The notes beneath the pieces were generated by a model. It searched no databases. It was not told where the DNA came from and saw nothing but the letters and a program-made list of their open reading frames with translations. The translations under genes and the position numbers were made by a program. Below, one piece after another: positions 45,669 through 56,100 of a DNA stretch of 64,000 bases. The stretch's first letter is position 1; each line of letters starts with the position of its first letter. The DNA comes from Edaphobacter lichenicola (GTDB taxonomy: Bacteria; Acidobacteriota; Terriglobia; Terriglobales; Acidobacteriaceae). Where the stretch lies: positions 1,178,001 to 1,242,000 of the forward strand of contig NZ_JACHDY010000001.1 in NCBI RefSeq assembly GCF_014201315.1, read 5' to 3'.

Positions 45669-46469
45669 ATGAACACTACAAGAAGGACTGCGCGACGCTC
45701 CACTTACTTCCTTCGAATTGCGTTGCTCTTGGCTACGTTGGTTTCAACAATGCATGCCCAACACTGCGGCCCCTCCGCATCGAACAAAAAAAATCGATGG
45801 AAAGGCTTACAGCCGATCGTTCTCCTCACGGAATACAATCCTTGGGCGATGGCGATTTGCTCCGATTCTCCGTCCTTCGCTCTTTACGTCGATGGGACCG
45901 TAATCTATTGGCAGGGAGATCAACGATCTGGCCACTATGTATCAGGCCACCTTTCCAAAATCGAAATAGAAAATCTGCTCTCACTCTCGCATCTCGATCA
46001 CGCTTCCGAATTCAACGATTGGTACAGCATTGTCGATGCTACTGATATGCCAACCAATGTTCTCGTCGTAAACACTGCAAACGGATTCAAGACAGTCTCC
46101 GTGTACGGTCCACTTCGCCATAGCATTCCAGATCTACCTATAAGAAAACTACCTTCCGATCTGCAGACGGCATTCGAAACACTATTCGCTTTTCGCGTCA
46201 GCGATCCAAAAACTTGGCAGCCCCCTTTTTTCGAAGTAATCATATGGCCATTTGCCTACGCAAAATCCAGTACAAAGTGGCCAGCCGATCTTCCGACTGT
46301 TAGAGATGCCCGCTCCGTCCAAACGAAGGACGGATACAATTTGTTCATACCCATTGCAAAACTTGCTGAGTACAAAACGTTTGTAGCGAAGCTGCAACCA
46401 AAACAAGCGGTAGAGATCAATGGAAAGAAATGGACAACGAGCGCACGTTTCCCTTTTCCACACGAATGA
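45669..46469 (+). CDS. Secreted low-GC orphan protein
   Basis: The 266-residue product has a signal peptide (about 1-30) and unfamiliar sequence with IVLLTEYNPWAMAICSDSPSFALYVDGTVIYW, GHYVSGHLSKIEIENLL and WPADLPTVRDARS. The pattern SFALYVDGTVIY..SKIEIENLL recalls DUF6438-like or other exported orphan proteins, but I cannot name it. Its GC is clearly lower than in its neighbours, so it likely came by transfer. Confidence 0.7.
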   Translation: MNTTRRTARRSTYFLRIALLLATLVSTMHAQHCGPSASNKKNRWKGLQPIVLLTEYNPWAMAICSDSPSFALYVDGTVIYWQGDQRSGHYVSGHLSKIEIENLLSLSHLDHASEFNDWYSIVDATDMPTNVLVVNTANGFKTVSVYGPLRHSIPDLPIRKLPSDLQTAFETLFAFRVSDPKTWQPPFFEVIIWPFAYAKSSTKWPADLPTVRDARSVQTKDGYNLFIPIAKLAEYKTFVAKLQPKQAVEINGKKWTTSARFPFPHE

Positions 46470-46545
46470 TCTTTGCAAATGGTGTGACACAGATTCTGAG
46501 ATGTGAGCATCCGCGTAAAACGAAAATCCTTCCACTTCGTTGCAA

Positions 46546-47157
46546 ATGTCAGACACCCTTATCCAGATCGTAGACACCGCCCTAGCCGACGCCTACCAAC
46601 GCGGCGGCCACCACCTCGTCTGCCATCCCGGCTGCTCCCAATGCTGCATAGGCGTCTTCCCCATCGCACACGAAGACGCAGCCCGCCTCCACGAAGGTCT
46701 CACGCTCCTCGAAACAACAGACCCTCAAAGAGCCGCACGCATCCGCGCAAGAGTAGCCGACTCCCTAACCCGCCTCGACCCCTGGTTCCCCGGCGACCTC
46801 ACCACCGGCATCCTCAACGAGGACCACGAAGCCGCCATCCTCTTCGAAGAGTTCGCCAACGACGAGCCCTGCCCCGTCCTCGACCCCGATCACGGCACCT
46901 GCGACCTCTACGAGCACCGCCCCATCCTCTGCCGCACCTTCGGCCCACCCATACGCAGCGAAGGCGACAACGGCGAAGTCAACCTCGCCACCTGCGAGCT
47001 CTGCTTCATCCACGCCACCACGGAAGAGATCGCCGCGTGCGAACTCGACCCCACCATCCCCGCCCAGGAAGAAGCCAGCAACCACGCCTACAACGCCGCC
47101 CACAACCTCCACGGCCAAACCCTCATCGCCTACGCCCTACGCAACCAGCAACCCTGA
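46546..47157 (+). CDS. YkgJ-type cysteine cluster protein
   Basis: The 203-residue protein has the CxxxCxxCC-like metal cluster motif in CHPGCSQCCIGVF, then CPVLDPDHGTCDLYEHRPILCRTFGPP with two more cysteines, the YkgJ/Fe-S- or Zn-binding layout. Start is ATG at 46546; TTG two codons earlier is also in frame. Role not known. ubiX follows 85 bases later. Confidence 0.87.
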   Translation: MSDTLIQIVDTALADAYQRGGHHLVCHPGCSQCCIGVFPIAHEDAARLHEGLTLLETTDPQRAARIRARVADSLTRLDPWFPGDLTTGILNEDHEAAILFEEFANDEPCPVLDPDHGTCDLYEHRPILCRTFGPPIRSEGDNGEVNLATCELCFIHATTEEIAACELDPTIPAQEEASNHAYNAAHNLHGQTLIAYALRNQQP

Positions 47158-47242
47158 ACCCTGAACCCAGCACCCCGCTCTTATCAGCCTCTCATCCCTC
47201 TGATCACCGTTACGCCTTCCACCCATCAGCGATAATCATTCT

Positions 47243-47860
47243 GTGCCACAGTCCCTCCACACCGAAGCCCCGACCAACATCACCCTCGCCGTCACCGGGG
47301 CCAGCGGCAGCATCTACGCCGCCGAGATCCTCCGTGCCCTCGCCGCCGACAACCGCGTCGCCAGGATCAACTTCGTAGCCTCCGACAGCGCCCTCCGCGT
47401 CTTCGCCGAAGAGCTCAACCTCAGCGGCCGCAACGACCTCGCAGAAAAGCTCCTCGGCGCTCCCTGCCCCAAACTCCAGCAGCACGCCGAAACCGACATC
47501 GGAGCCAACATCGCCAGCGGCAGCTACCCCACCAACGCGATGGTCGTCCTCCCCTGCTCCATGGGCACCCTCGCATCCATCGCAAACGGCCTCGCGCAAA
47601 ACCTGATCCACCGCGCCGCCGACGTCTGCCTCAAAGAGAACCGCCCCCTCATCCTCTGCATTCGCGAGACGCCCTTCAACCGCATCCACATCCGCAACAT
47701 GCAGCTAGCCTCCGACGCCGGAGCCACCATCTTCCCTGCCATCCCCACCCTCTACAACCACCCGCAAAGCACGCAGGAGATGGCCCGCAACTTCGTCCAC
47801 CGAGTCCTGGCCCACATCGGCCTGCCACAACCCAACGCCTACCAGTGGCAACCCGACTAA
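47243..47860 (+). CDS. ubiX: Flavin prenyltransferase UbiX
   Basis: UbiX attaches dimethylallyl phosphate to FMN to make the prenyl-FMN cofactor used by UbiD-family decarboxylases. The 205-residue protein has ITLAVTGASGSIYAAEIL, ASGSYPTNAMVVLPCSMGTLASIANGLAQNLIHRAADVCLKE and RPLILCIRETPFNRIHIRNM, then AGATIFPAIPTLYN, the family set. Start is GTG at 47243. No ubiD is present in the window. Confidence 0.94.
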   Translation: MPQSLHTEAPTNITLAVTGASGSIYAAEILRALAADNRVARINFVASDSALRVFAEELNLSGRNDLAEKLLGAPCPKLQQHAETDIGANIASGSYPTNAMVVLPCSMGTLASIANGLAQNLIHRAADVCLKENRPLILCIRETPFNRIHIRNMQLASDAGATIFPAIPTLYNHPQSTQEMARNFVHRVLAHIGLPQPNAYQWQPD

Positions 47861-47872
47861 TGCTATCGTCCC

Positions 47873-48101
47873 TGCCGGACGCGCCTCCTGCGCGGAGAGC
47901 GGTCACTTCGTGACGTGTATACCGGTCACGACAGGATGAGCTCTAAGGTCCTTCCGCTGGTCGGCACAATCTCCCACCGACCAACGGGAGGGACCAACCG
48001 AAGGGGTACACGCGTCACGAAGTGACCGCCCGAACCGGGGTCCCCGCAAACAGGTCTTCGTTTGCGGGGTGGCCTAGCGAAGTGGGCCCGTCCGGCAGGA
48101 C
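47873..48101. repeat. Cluster of inverted repeats between ubiX and the hydrolase gene
   Basis: GCGGTCACTTCGTGACG (47899-47915) is repeated inverted at 48013-48029, and each copy folds on itself (GTCAC/GTGAC). In addition CCCCGCAAAC/GTTTGCGGGG (48042-48051 with 48060-48069) and TGCCGGACG/CGTCCGGCA form arms. The convergent genes end here, so some may stop transcription. A CCCGTCCGGCAGGAC word recurs at 39600. Confidence 0.7.
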
Positions 48102-48106
48102 ATCTT

Positions 48107-49060
48107 TCAAAAGGACCCCGCAGCAAACGTCCGACCACCCCCACGCATAGGCGGCTGCGACCGCAAAAACTCCACCGTCCCCTCTACCACCGGCTTAGCG
48201 CACTCCGCAGGAGCCAGATGCCCGCACCCCTCGACAACATCCAGCACAGACTGCGGCACCCCCCGATGAATCGCCTCGCCCGACGCCAGCGGAATCAACT
48301 CATCCTGCGCGCCCCAGACAATCAACATCGGCTGCGAGATATCATGCAGACGAAAGTCCAGCAGATCGCGCCCACCGATCATCGAAGCCGTACTCCGATT
48401 CACCACCCACGCATTCCCCTGCAGCTTCCGCACCATCGCCTCCGCCGCAAAGTCCGGAATCACCCGAGGCTTCGGCGTAAGAATCGCAATCAACTTCCTC
48501 ACCCCTGCCGGGTCGCTCGGAGTAAACAGCTCCGGCCCAAACGTAGCCGGAAAATACAGCCCCGCGCTGTCATACACAATCAGGCGGTCCACCATCTCCG
48601 GATGATCCAGCGCAAGCTTCATCGCCACCCATCCGCCCATCGACCATCCACCCACATCAGCCCGCGAAACATGCACCGCCTGCATGAACGCGGCCACCGT
48701 CTGCTCCTGCAGTGAGATCGAGTAACTCACATTCGGCTTAGGTGATCTTCCATATCCCAGCAGATCCGGCACATACACATGAAATCCCTGCGCCGCCAGC
48801 GCGGGAATCATCGCCCCCCAATCTTCCCCCCGCGCCCCCAGCCCATGCACCAGCACCAGAGGAGTCCCATCCGCAGAGCCCGCCTCAAAGTAATGAAGCC
48901 TGTACCCCCCAGCTTCGATATAGTCGCTCTTCACGCCCTGACGCCAAAGATGAAATCGAGTATGCTGATCCGCAAACCACAGCGGATACCGGTAAAAGGC
49001 CAGCCCAATCACCGCCGCCAAAAGCAAAACTACAACCAGAACGCGCAGTGCAAGCTTCAT
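48107..49060 (-). CDS. Alpha/beta hydrolase with N-terminal membrane anchor
   Basis: The 317-residue protein starts with a hydrophobic segment (about 4-25) and has the fold motifs LVLVHGLGARGEDW (oxyanion hole), VPDLLGYGRSPK, the nucleophile elbow GGWSMGGWV with Ser, WGAQDELIPL (Asp) and GCGHLAPAE (His). Substrate unknown. Start at 49060 is chosen because 46 codons further upstream lie inside the nitroreductase gene and lack similarity. It follows that gene by 17 bases and may be co-transcribed. Confidence 0.9.
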   Translation of the reverse strand: MKLALRVLVVVLLLAAVIGLAFYRYPLWFADQHTRFHLWRQGVKSDYIEAGGYRLHYFEAGSADGTPLVLVHGLGARGEDWGAMIPALAAQGFHVYVPDLLGYGRSPKPNVSYSISLQEQTVAAFMQAVHVSRADVGGWSMGGWVAMKLALDHPEMVDRLIVYDSAGLYFPATFGPELFTPSDPAGVRKLIAILTPKPRVIPDFAAEAMVRKLQGNAWVVNRSTASMIGGRDLLDFRLHDISQPMLIVWGAQDELIPLASGEAIHRGVPQSVLDVVEGCGHLAPAECAKPVVEGTVEFLRSQPPMRGGGRTFAAGSF

Positions 49061-49077
49061 AGCCAGGTCATCTCCAC

Positions 49078-49728
49078 TTACAGCTTCAGAGGCTTGCCAA
49101 ACTCTTCTCCAAACACCGTATGTCCTATCTCGAACCGCCCGCCATCGAACTTGTCCGGACCCTTGGCATGTCCAATCGCCAGCAGCGCCACCACCCAATA
49201 ACTCAGCGGAAGACGCAACACCTCATGCACCTTATCCTGTTCGAACCCCTCCATCGGCGCGGTGTCGTATCCCATCACCTCCGCCATCAGCATCATGTGC
49301 GTAAACGCCAGCATCACCTGCTTGTTCAGCCATGCCTGCATCTGTCCGCTGCTGAAGCTCGACATATAGTTCGGCACGCTGCTCTGTGCCTGCGCCGCGT
49401 AGCTCTCCGGCATCCCGCCCTTGCGCCCCTGCTCCAGGATCAGGTCCAGATCCTTGCGCCACCCATCTGAATCGCCGCAGGCCACAATCACCGCCGACGC
49501 CTCTTCCACCTTGCCCTGGTTATAGCTTGCCCCACGCAGCTTCTTCTTTTGCTCCGCCGACTGCACCACCACAAATCGCCAGGGCTGAAGATTGTACCCA
49601 CTCGGAGCATGCAGACCCGCATCGAGAATCTGCCGCAGATCCTCCGCAGGAATCGGCGCACTATCAAAACTCGGTGTCGCCCTGCGCTCTTGAATTGCCT
49701 GACTCAGCGTCTTTTTATTTTTTGTCAT
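49078..49728 (-). CDS. Nitroreductase-family flavoprotein
   Basis: The 216-residue protein has QERRATPSFDSAPIPAEDLRQILDAGLHAPSGYNLQPWRFVVVQ for FMN binding, LMAEVMGYDTAPMEGFEQDKV and WVVALLAIGHAK. The family reduces nitro compounds, quinones or flavins with NAD(P)H. ATG at 49728 is used, as the upstream frame has no similarity. It precedes the alpha/beta hydrolase by 17 bases. Confidence 0.92.
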   Translation of the reverse strand: MTKNKKTLSQAIQERRATPSFDSAPIPAEDLRQILDAGLHAPSGYNLQPWRFVVVQSAEQKKKLRGASYNQGKVEEASAVIVACGDSDGWRKDLDLILEQGRKGGMPESYAAQAQSSVPNYMSSFSSGQMQAWLNKQVMLAFTHMMLMAEVMGYDTAPMEGFEQDKVHEVLRLPLSYWVVALLAIGHAKGPDKFDGGRFEIGHTVFGEEFGKPLKL

Positions 49729-49921
49729 TGTTCTCTTTCTCGTCCCTATCAATAGAGTGACAGTCCTACCCTGGAAGGTGAGTCTTGGTCCGGAGTTCTG
49801 GTCGTGAGTCCTGGTCCGGCGCATTCTTTACTGCCCTGCTAAAACGATTCTCAAGATATCACTACCCAGTCAACCGCCGGGAGAAGATCAAAAAAATGGA
49901 CCCAGCGGACCATCTATCCGC

Positions 49922-50938
49922 TCAATGAATCTGGCTCATCGCCTGCTCCGTCGCAAAGGGGTTCTGACCAACAACCTCCGCAATCATCCACACTCCATGA
50001 AACGGCTTCCGCAACTCCGGATAAGCAGCCACCAGCGCTGCCATCGCATCCGCATTGCGCTTTCGTGCAGCAGCCGCATCGCCAAGCTCGTCCACCTTCA
50101 GGTGCGCCGTCACATCCACCTTGTCGTTCCCCAAAGAGTCATCCACGCCAAGCGCAGTAAACCGGTACTCCGCGCCATCGGCCCCCTTCACCACCAGTGG
50201 CGACTCGGCACTCACGCCCTCCGACAACGCAGGCGGAGCAACCGCCGTCTGCTCCGCCTTCAACTTCTCAAGATGCGTGCTCTGAATAAAATTCGTCGGC
50301 CGCAGCAGATTCTCCGCCTGCTGGTAATACAGCCACGCATTCCAACGTTCTTTCTGCAGCGTCATCTGCCGCGCCTGCGTCCAGTACCACAGCCCATCAT
50401 GACCCGCCGCCAGCAAAGGCTTCGGATAAAACCCCGCCATCACCCACTGCCCCTGATCCTGCCGCAGCAAAAACGACAGCCGCCACGGCGCGCTGCCATC
50501 CGCGACATCCACAATCGCAAATCCATACCGCCCCGGAGCCAGCCCCGAGATTATAAAATCCGCCTCGGCCACCGACTTATTCAGCGAGCAGAAAAACTGC
50601 GCATCCGGCACCGACCCATCCGCCGCCCGCTTCAGCTGCGTTCCATCCAGCACGTACACTTGCTCCACCTTCAACGTGCCGCCCTTCACATGCGCAGAGG
50701 TACTTCCAACAACGTCTCCAATGCCGCCGAAGTCCTTCGCATACTCCGCCGCCGTAGCCGCACGCAGACCACTCACATCGCCGGCCTGCACCTTCGCCGC
50801 CAGCCCACGCGCCGCAGCAGCTAAAGCCTCCCGCTCCGGCCCCGTCATCTGCGACTGCGTCGTGCACACCTCAGCCGACGCCACCCCTCCCACCAACAAC
50901 ACCAACGCCAGCAATCCAGTCTTCCGTCTCATCATCAC
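49922..50938 (-). CDS. Exported hypothetical protein
   Basis: The 338-residue product has a signal peptide (about 1-22, VASAEV) and no recognised domain. Features are CTTQSQMTGPERE near the start, an Ala-rich N-terminal part, GLAPGRYGFAIVD, FLLRQDQGQWVMAGFYPKPLLAAGHDGLWYWTQAR and an internal region EKERWNAWLYYQQAENLLRP. Similar proteins appear in acidobacterial genomes, in my recollection. Start may be GTG at 50938 or ATG at 50935. Confidence 0.8.
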   Translation of the reverse strand: MMMRRKTGLLALVLLVGGVASAEVCTTQSQMTGPEREALAAAARGLAAKVQAGDVSGLRAATAAEYAKDFGGIGDVVGSTSAHVKGGTLKVEQVYVLDGTQLKRAADGSVPDAQFFCSLNKSVAEADFIISGLAPGRYGFAIVDVADGSAPWRLSFLLRQDQGQWVMAGFYPKPLLAAGHDGLWYWTQARQMTLQKERWNAWLYYQQAENLLRPTNFIQSTHLEKLKAEQTAVAPPALSEGVSAESPLVVKGADGAEYRFTALGVDDSLGNDKVDVTAHLKVDELGDAAAARKRNADAMAALVAAYPELRKPFHGVWMIAEVVGQNPFATEQAMSQIH

Positions 50939-51144
50939 GCCCGCCCTATCAGCCTGTCGCCATGCCCCAACTCACAGGAATCAGATGCCCGATTCGAGCC
51001 ACGCGAAAGGCCTCCCCAGTCTACAGCCACTCCATAAATCCAGACAGGATGTCCCTTTCACAGTTACTCTAATCAAGCCCGCAGCCGCGAAGAACAGCTT
51101 TGCTTGACGGAAAAGCTACACCGAAGATTCTCCCTGGGATTCAC

Positions 51145-51615
51145 CTACTGTGAACCCGATTTAGACCCGTCCTCTAGGGCGAACGAGTATCCCAGCATAG
51201 TACTGTCGGCTCCCGAGTCGTCAGCTCCTTCAACCCCACCGGCCGAAGAATAAAGTGCCATTGCGGAGACGTTGTTTCGATAGGTCAGAACCCATGCGAC
51301 CGTGCAGTTCTGAGCTCGGCCTACCTCGAGCAAAGCTCGTAGCACGGCTTTGCCCAGCCCGCGATGTCGATGAGTCGGTGCAAGCGCGACCTCGTTGATC
51401 CACAGCTCTGGCCCCTTGTCTGGGTGGATGTAGTGGACTCCCGATGCGAAACCGACGACCAACCCATCGTCGATAACAACAGCTATATGATGTCGAGAGT
51501 CTTCAAGAAATTCCCTGGTCAGGTCCGCATCAATTGGATTGTCGAACACCTCTTCGGCGACGTTCGTCAGAATGCTCTCGTCATCGCGCTGTAACACCTT
51601 GATTTCGATGCCCAT
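51145..51615 (-). CDS. GNAT-family acetyltransferase
   Basis: The 156-residue protein has the acetyl-CoA motif VALAPTHRHRGLGKAVLRALL (R/QxxGxG/A) and TYRNNVSAMALYSSAG for the fold end. The N-terminal FDNPIDADLTREFL... pattern recalls AAC(3)-I aminoglycoside acetyltransferases, which raises that activity as a possibility but does not prove it. GAGGTG stands 6 bases before ATG. GC is lower than in flanking genes. Confidence 0.88.
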   Translation of the reverse strand: MGIEIKVLQRDDESILTNVAEEVFDNPIDADLTREFLEDSRHHIAVVIDDGLVVGFASGVHYIHPDKGPELWINEVALAPTHRHRGLGKAVLRALLEVGRAQNCTVAWVLTYRNNVSAMALYSSAGGVEGADDSGADSTMLGYSFALEDGSKSGSQ

Positions 51616-51886
51616 AGCGGCACCTCATCCGCCATGTTACAGAACGGATCGTCTAACTTGCACTCTTCGCAAAATCAAAATTAGGACACTGCCCGAAATC
51701 CAGCATCTCCCGCTCCAGACCAAACGGGCCATCAGCTGGATGTGAAAGAAAAGTGGCTTCCCGCACCTCGTCCACAACACAATAAGTTAGATCGATAACC
51801 TGGATCACCTAATTGATAAACTGATTCATGACAGCATCTCGTCCCATCGGATGACCTTCCTTCGCCACAACCCGTCCTACTATCAC

Positions 51887-52633
51887 ATGCAGAGCATCAC
51901 GCCAATTCGTTTCGTCACCTGCGTCGGCTTCACCCTCTCCGCTCTGCTGTCAGCCAAGCCGACCCCGGCCCAGACCAACCCGGCCCCGCAGGCCACACCC
52001 TCAGTCCAGTCAGTGTCCACCCTGCCGCCCACAGCCCCAACCAGCGCACCCGCGCCGCTCACGCCAGCCCTACCTCTCACCCCAGCCCAGGAACAACCAA
52101 AGCACGCTCAGGTCACCCTCGCCAACGGCATCCTCTCCGTCACCGCCGACAACTCCAGCCTCAACCAGATCCTCCGTCAAATCTCCCACGAGACCGGCAT
52201 CAAGATCATAGGAGGGGTCGTCGACGAACGCGTCTTCGGCAAATACGGCCCCGACGCCCCCAGTCAGATACTGGCCGAGCTACTGGACGGTACCGGCAGC
52301 AACATGCTCCTCCTGGCACGCGACGGCGCAACCCCGGCACAACTCATTCTCACCCCGCGCCAGGGTGGTCCCACACCGCCTAACCCCAACGCGCAGGCCT
52401 TCGACGACAAACCCGACACCGACGACGCTCAATCAGCATCAGAGCCTCCGCCTGCTGCCTCCGCCGAACCACCTTCCCCCCGCAACAGGACGGCTCCACC
52501 CATCACCCCGGCCGAACCAGCTTCAGCGAATCCGACCGACGGGTCCCAGCCGGAGTCCCCCAATGGCGTCAAAACGCCCCAGCAGATCTACGAGCAGCTC
52601 CAGCGCCTCCGCCAGACAGCTCCTCCGCAATAG
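51887..52633 (+). CDS. Secreted protein with secretin/TonB short N-terminal (STN)-like domain
   Basis: The 248-residue product has a signal peptide (about 1-28), a long Pro/Thr/Ala-rich linker, then an STN-like domain (about 75-130): LSVTADNSSLNQILRQISHETGIKIIG, VFGKYGPDAPSQILAELLDGTG. This domain occurs at the start of secretins and TonB receptors. Here it is followed only by a disordered Pro-rich tail (ending QQIYEQLQRL), so it is a stand-alone form. ATG at 51887 or 51851 are both possible. No partner is in view. Confidence 0.78.
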   Translation: MQSITPIRFVTCVGFTLSALLSAKPTPAQTNPAPQATPSVQSVSTLPPTAPTSAPAPLTPALPLTPAQEQPKHAQVTLANGILSVTADNSSLNQILRQISHETGIKIIGGVVDERVFGKYGPDAPSQILAELLDGTGSNMLLLARDGATPAQLILTPRQGGPTPPNPNAQAFDDKPDTDDAQSASEPPPAASAEPPSPRNRTAPPITPAEPASANPTDGSQPESPNGVKTPQQIYEQLQRLRQTAPPQ

Positions 52634-52694
52634 CATTCAGATGTGTGATTGAACTTCAAACAGACCGCGACTGTCAGCCCTTCTGCAGCGCCGC

Positions 52695-52868
52695 CTAGCT
52701 CTTCAAGACCTGCACCGCAGCCGTCACCTGACGAGCAGCATTCCCAGCGATCTGACGCGCATGCATCTGGAACGCGCTAAACATGGCGATACAGACTCCG
52801 TAAGCCACCAGAACGCCCACCGCCAACGAAGCCAACACCGCAGACACCAACACAATCGACGAATTCAC
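52695..52868 (-). CDS. Tiny membrane protein (57 residues)
   Basis: Start GTG at 52868, with GAGGAG 7 bases before, gives a peptide starting [20 protein letters not shown] with one or two hydrophobic helices up to [11 protein letters not shown], followed by [17 protein letters not shown]. Its layout is known to me from several acidobacterial genomes but without function. The frame upstream of the GTG has no similarity. It is divergent from uvrA. Confidence 0.65.
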   Translation of the reverse strand: MNSSIVLVSAVLASLAVGVLVAYGVCIAMFSAFQMHARQIAGNAARQVTAAVQVLKS

Positions 52869-53123
52869 ACCCACTCCTCGGATTTCCAGGCTGCCAGCCC
52901 CTTCCGCCGGCAACAAGACTTTTACATCGTGGTTATTGTTACAAACTTCCGGGGGATTACAATGACCCGAAAGTCGAGCTTATTGCACCTTCGGATACAT
53001 CTTTCCCATTCCGGGGTTGCCCGATCCAAACCCCCGCCACAAAACCGCCAGCCGCCCCAACAAAATCTCTCCCTCAAAATGCCGTATTCTAGAGACTTGG
53101 CCGAACATCGCCACAGACATCTC

Positions 53124-56100
53124 ATGGGCATTACACACATCACCGTCCGCGGCGCTCGCCAGCACAATCTGCGCAACGTCGACGTCAGCATTCCGCGCAA
53201 CACCCTCACCGTCGTCACCGGTCTCTCCGGCTCCGGCAAGAGCTCCCTCGCCTTCGACACCATCTACGCGGAGGGCCAACGCCGCTACGTAGAAACCTTA
53301 TCGGCCTACGCCAGACAATTCTTAGACCAGATGGAGCGCCCCGACGTCGACGCCATCGACGGCCTCTCCCCCGCCATCTCCATCGAGCAGAAAACCACCT
53401 CCCGCAGCCCCCGCTCCACCGTCGGCACCATCACCGAAATCTATGATTATCTGAGGCTTCTGTACGCAAGCGTAGGCCAGCCCCACTGCCCCAACTGCCA
53501 CCGCCCCATCACCCGCCAGACCGCCGAGCAGATCGTCGAGCGCATCGCCAGCCTCTCCCCCGGCGAGCGTATCACCGTCTACGCCCCCATCGTCCGCGGC
53601 CGCAAAGGCGAGTTCCGCGAAGAGCTCGAGGCCCTCGACCAGCAAGGCTTCCGCGCCCGCATCGACGGAGAGATGACCGAGCTCACCGAGGGCATGCGCC
53701 TCGAAAAGCGCAAGAACCACACCATCGAAGCCATCGTCGACCGCATCATCCTCAAACCGCTCCCGTCCGACAACGCAAACGCAGCCCTCGCCGTCGCTTC
53801 GAAAGAATCAGCCGCCCCCAAGTACGACACCCGCCGCCTCGAAACCTCCGTAGCCAAAGCCCTCCAGATGGCCAACGGCCTCGTCCTCATCGCCATCCAC
53901 GGCATGGACGAGACCCTCTACTCCTCCTCCATGGCCTGCCCCGACTGCGGCATCAACGTCCCCCGCCTCGAGCCCCGCAGCTTTTCCTTCAACTCCAACT
54001 ACGGCGCCTGCCCCAACTGCCACGGCCTCGGCAGCATCTACGACTTCGACCCCGCCAAGACCATCACCGACTGGTCCAAGCCCCTGCTCGACGGCGCCAT
54101 GGGCCCAGGCTCCGGCTCCGCCTACCTCCTCCGCCTCATCAAGCTCTTCGCCGAAAAAACCAAGATCAACATCAAGCTCCCCTTCGAAGACCTCACCACC
54201 GAACAACAAAACCTCTTCCTCTACGGCCCACCGCGCAGCGAAGCCGGCCGCACCGGCTTCCACGGCATCTTCAACTACCTCCGCTCCAACCTCGAAGACA
54301 CCAAATCCGAGGGCTATCGCGAGTACATGATGCAGTACATGTCCGCGACCCTCTGCCCCGTCTGCAAGGGTCGCCGCCTCCGCCCCGAGTCCTTAGCCGT
54401 CACAGTAAACGGCGCCTCCATAGCCGACTTCACCGGGCTCCCCCTGGTCCGCGCTCTCGAAGCCGCCCGCAACATGAACTTCGTAGGCCGCGACCGCATC
54501 ATCGCCGACCGCCTCCAGCGCGAGATCATCGAGCGCCTCGAGTTCCTCAACGCCGTCGGCCTCGGCTACCTCGCGCTCGACCGCAGCGCCGCCACCCTCT
54601 CCGGAGGCGAAGGCCAGCGCATCCGCCTCGCCACGCAGATCGGCTCCCGTCTCCGCGGCGTCCTCTACGTCCTCGACGAGCCCTCCATCGGCCTCCATCA
54701 GCGCGACAACCAACGCCTCATCAACGCCCTCGAAGACCTCCGCGACCTCGGCAACACCGTCCTCGTCGTCGAGCACGATGAAGACACCATCCGCAAAGCC
54801 GACTACGTCCTCGACCTCGGCCCCGGCGCAGGAAAAAACGGCGGCCTTCTCATCGCCGACGGCACCCCCCAACAGATCATGGACAACCCAGCCTCCATCA
54901 CCGGCCAATATCTCGCCGGCAAGATCGAGATCCTGGCCCGAACCGAACCACGCGCCCTCACCAACAACTGGATCACCGTCGAAGACGCCCACTCCCACAA
55001 CCTGCAAAACGTCACCGCCCACTTCCCCCTCGGCGTCATGACCGTCATCACCGGAGTAAGCGGCAGCGGAAAATCCACCTTGGTCAACGACATCCTCTAC
55101 CGCTCCCTCGCAAAGGAACTCTACGGCTCCCGCGAAGAGCCCGGCCAGCACGGCAAGGTCATCGGCATCGACCAGCTGGACAAAGTAATCCAAATCGACC
55201 AGTCCCCAATTGGCCGCACCCCACGCAGCAATCCCGCTACCTATACAGGGGTGTTTACGGCGATAAGAGATCTCTTCGCCATGCTCCCCGAGTCCCGCGA
55301 GCGAGGCTACAAGCCCGGCCGCTTCTCCTTCAACGTCCAGGGCGGACGCTGCGAAGCCTGCCAGGGCGAAGGCCAGCGCCGCATCGAGATGAACTTCCTC
55401 CCCGACGTCTACGTCCTCTGCGAAGTATGTAACGGACGCCGTTACAATCAGGAAACCCTCTCCGTCAAGTTCAACGGCTACTCCATCGCCGACCTCCTAG
55501 ACCTCCCCATCGCCGACGCCGTCCCCATCCTCAAAGACATCCCCACCGTCAACATCAAGCTCCAAACCCTCGTAGACGTAGGCCTCGGCTACATCCACCT
55601 CGGCCAATCCGCCACCACCCTCTCCGGCGGCGAAGCCCAGCGCATGAAGCTAGCCCGCGAGCTCAGCAAGCGCCAGACCGGCCGCACCCTCTACCTCCTC
55701 GACGAGCCCACCACCGGCCTCCACTTCGACGACGTGCGCAAGCTCCTCGAAGTCCTCCACCGCCTCACCGACCTCGGCAACACCGTCATCATCATCGAGC
55801 ACAATCTCGACATCATCCGCAACGCCGACTACATCCTCGACATGGGCCCCGAGGGCGGCGAAGGCGGCGGCCGCGTCATCGCCCACGGCACCCCCGAGCA
55901 GATCGCCACCGTCGCCGCCTCCCACACCGGCAGCTTCCTCGCCCGCTACTACTCCACCCACGCCTCCAGCTTCGCCAGCCGCAACGGTACCAGCCACGCC
56001 GGCCCCCAACCTGCAAATATCGCCGCCCAGCCCGACGCGATCAAACAACCCAAAGCCAAATTCATCGCGCCCGAGAAGAAGACCGGCCTCGCCAAAGCCA

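Noticed and set aside
52761-53123. 121 extra codons before the uvrA ATG
   Set aside because: They overlap the divergent small membrane gene, are His/Arg-rich and unlike UvrA, which begins with [19 protein letters not shown] sequence.
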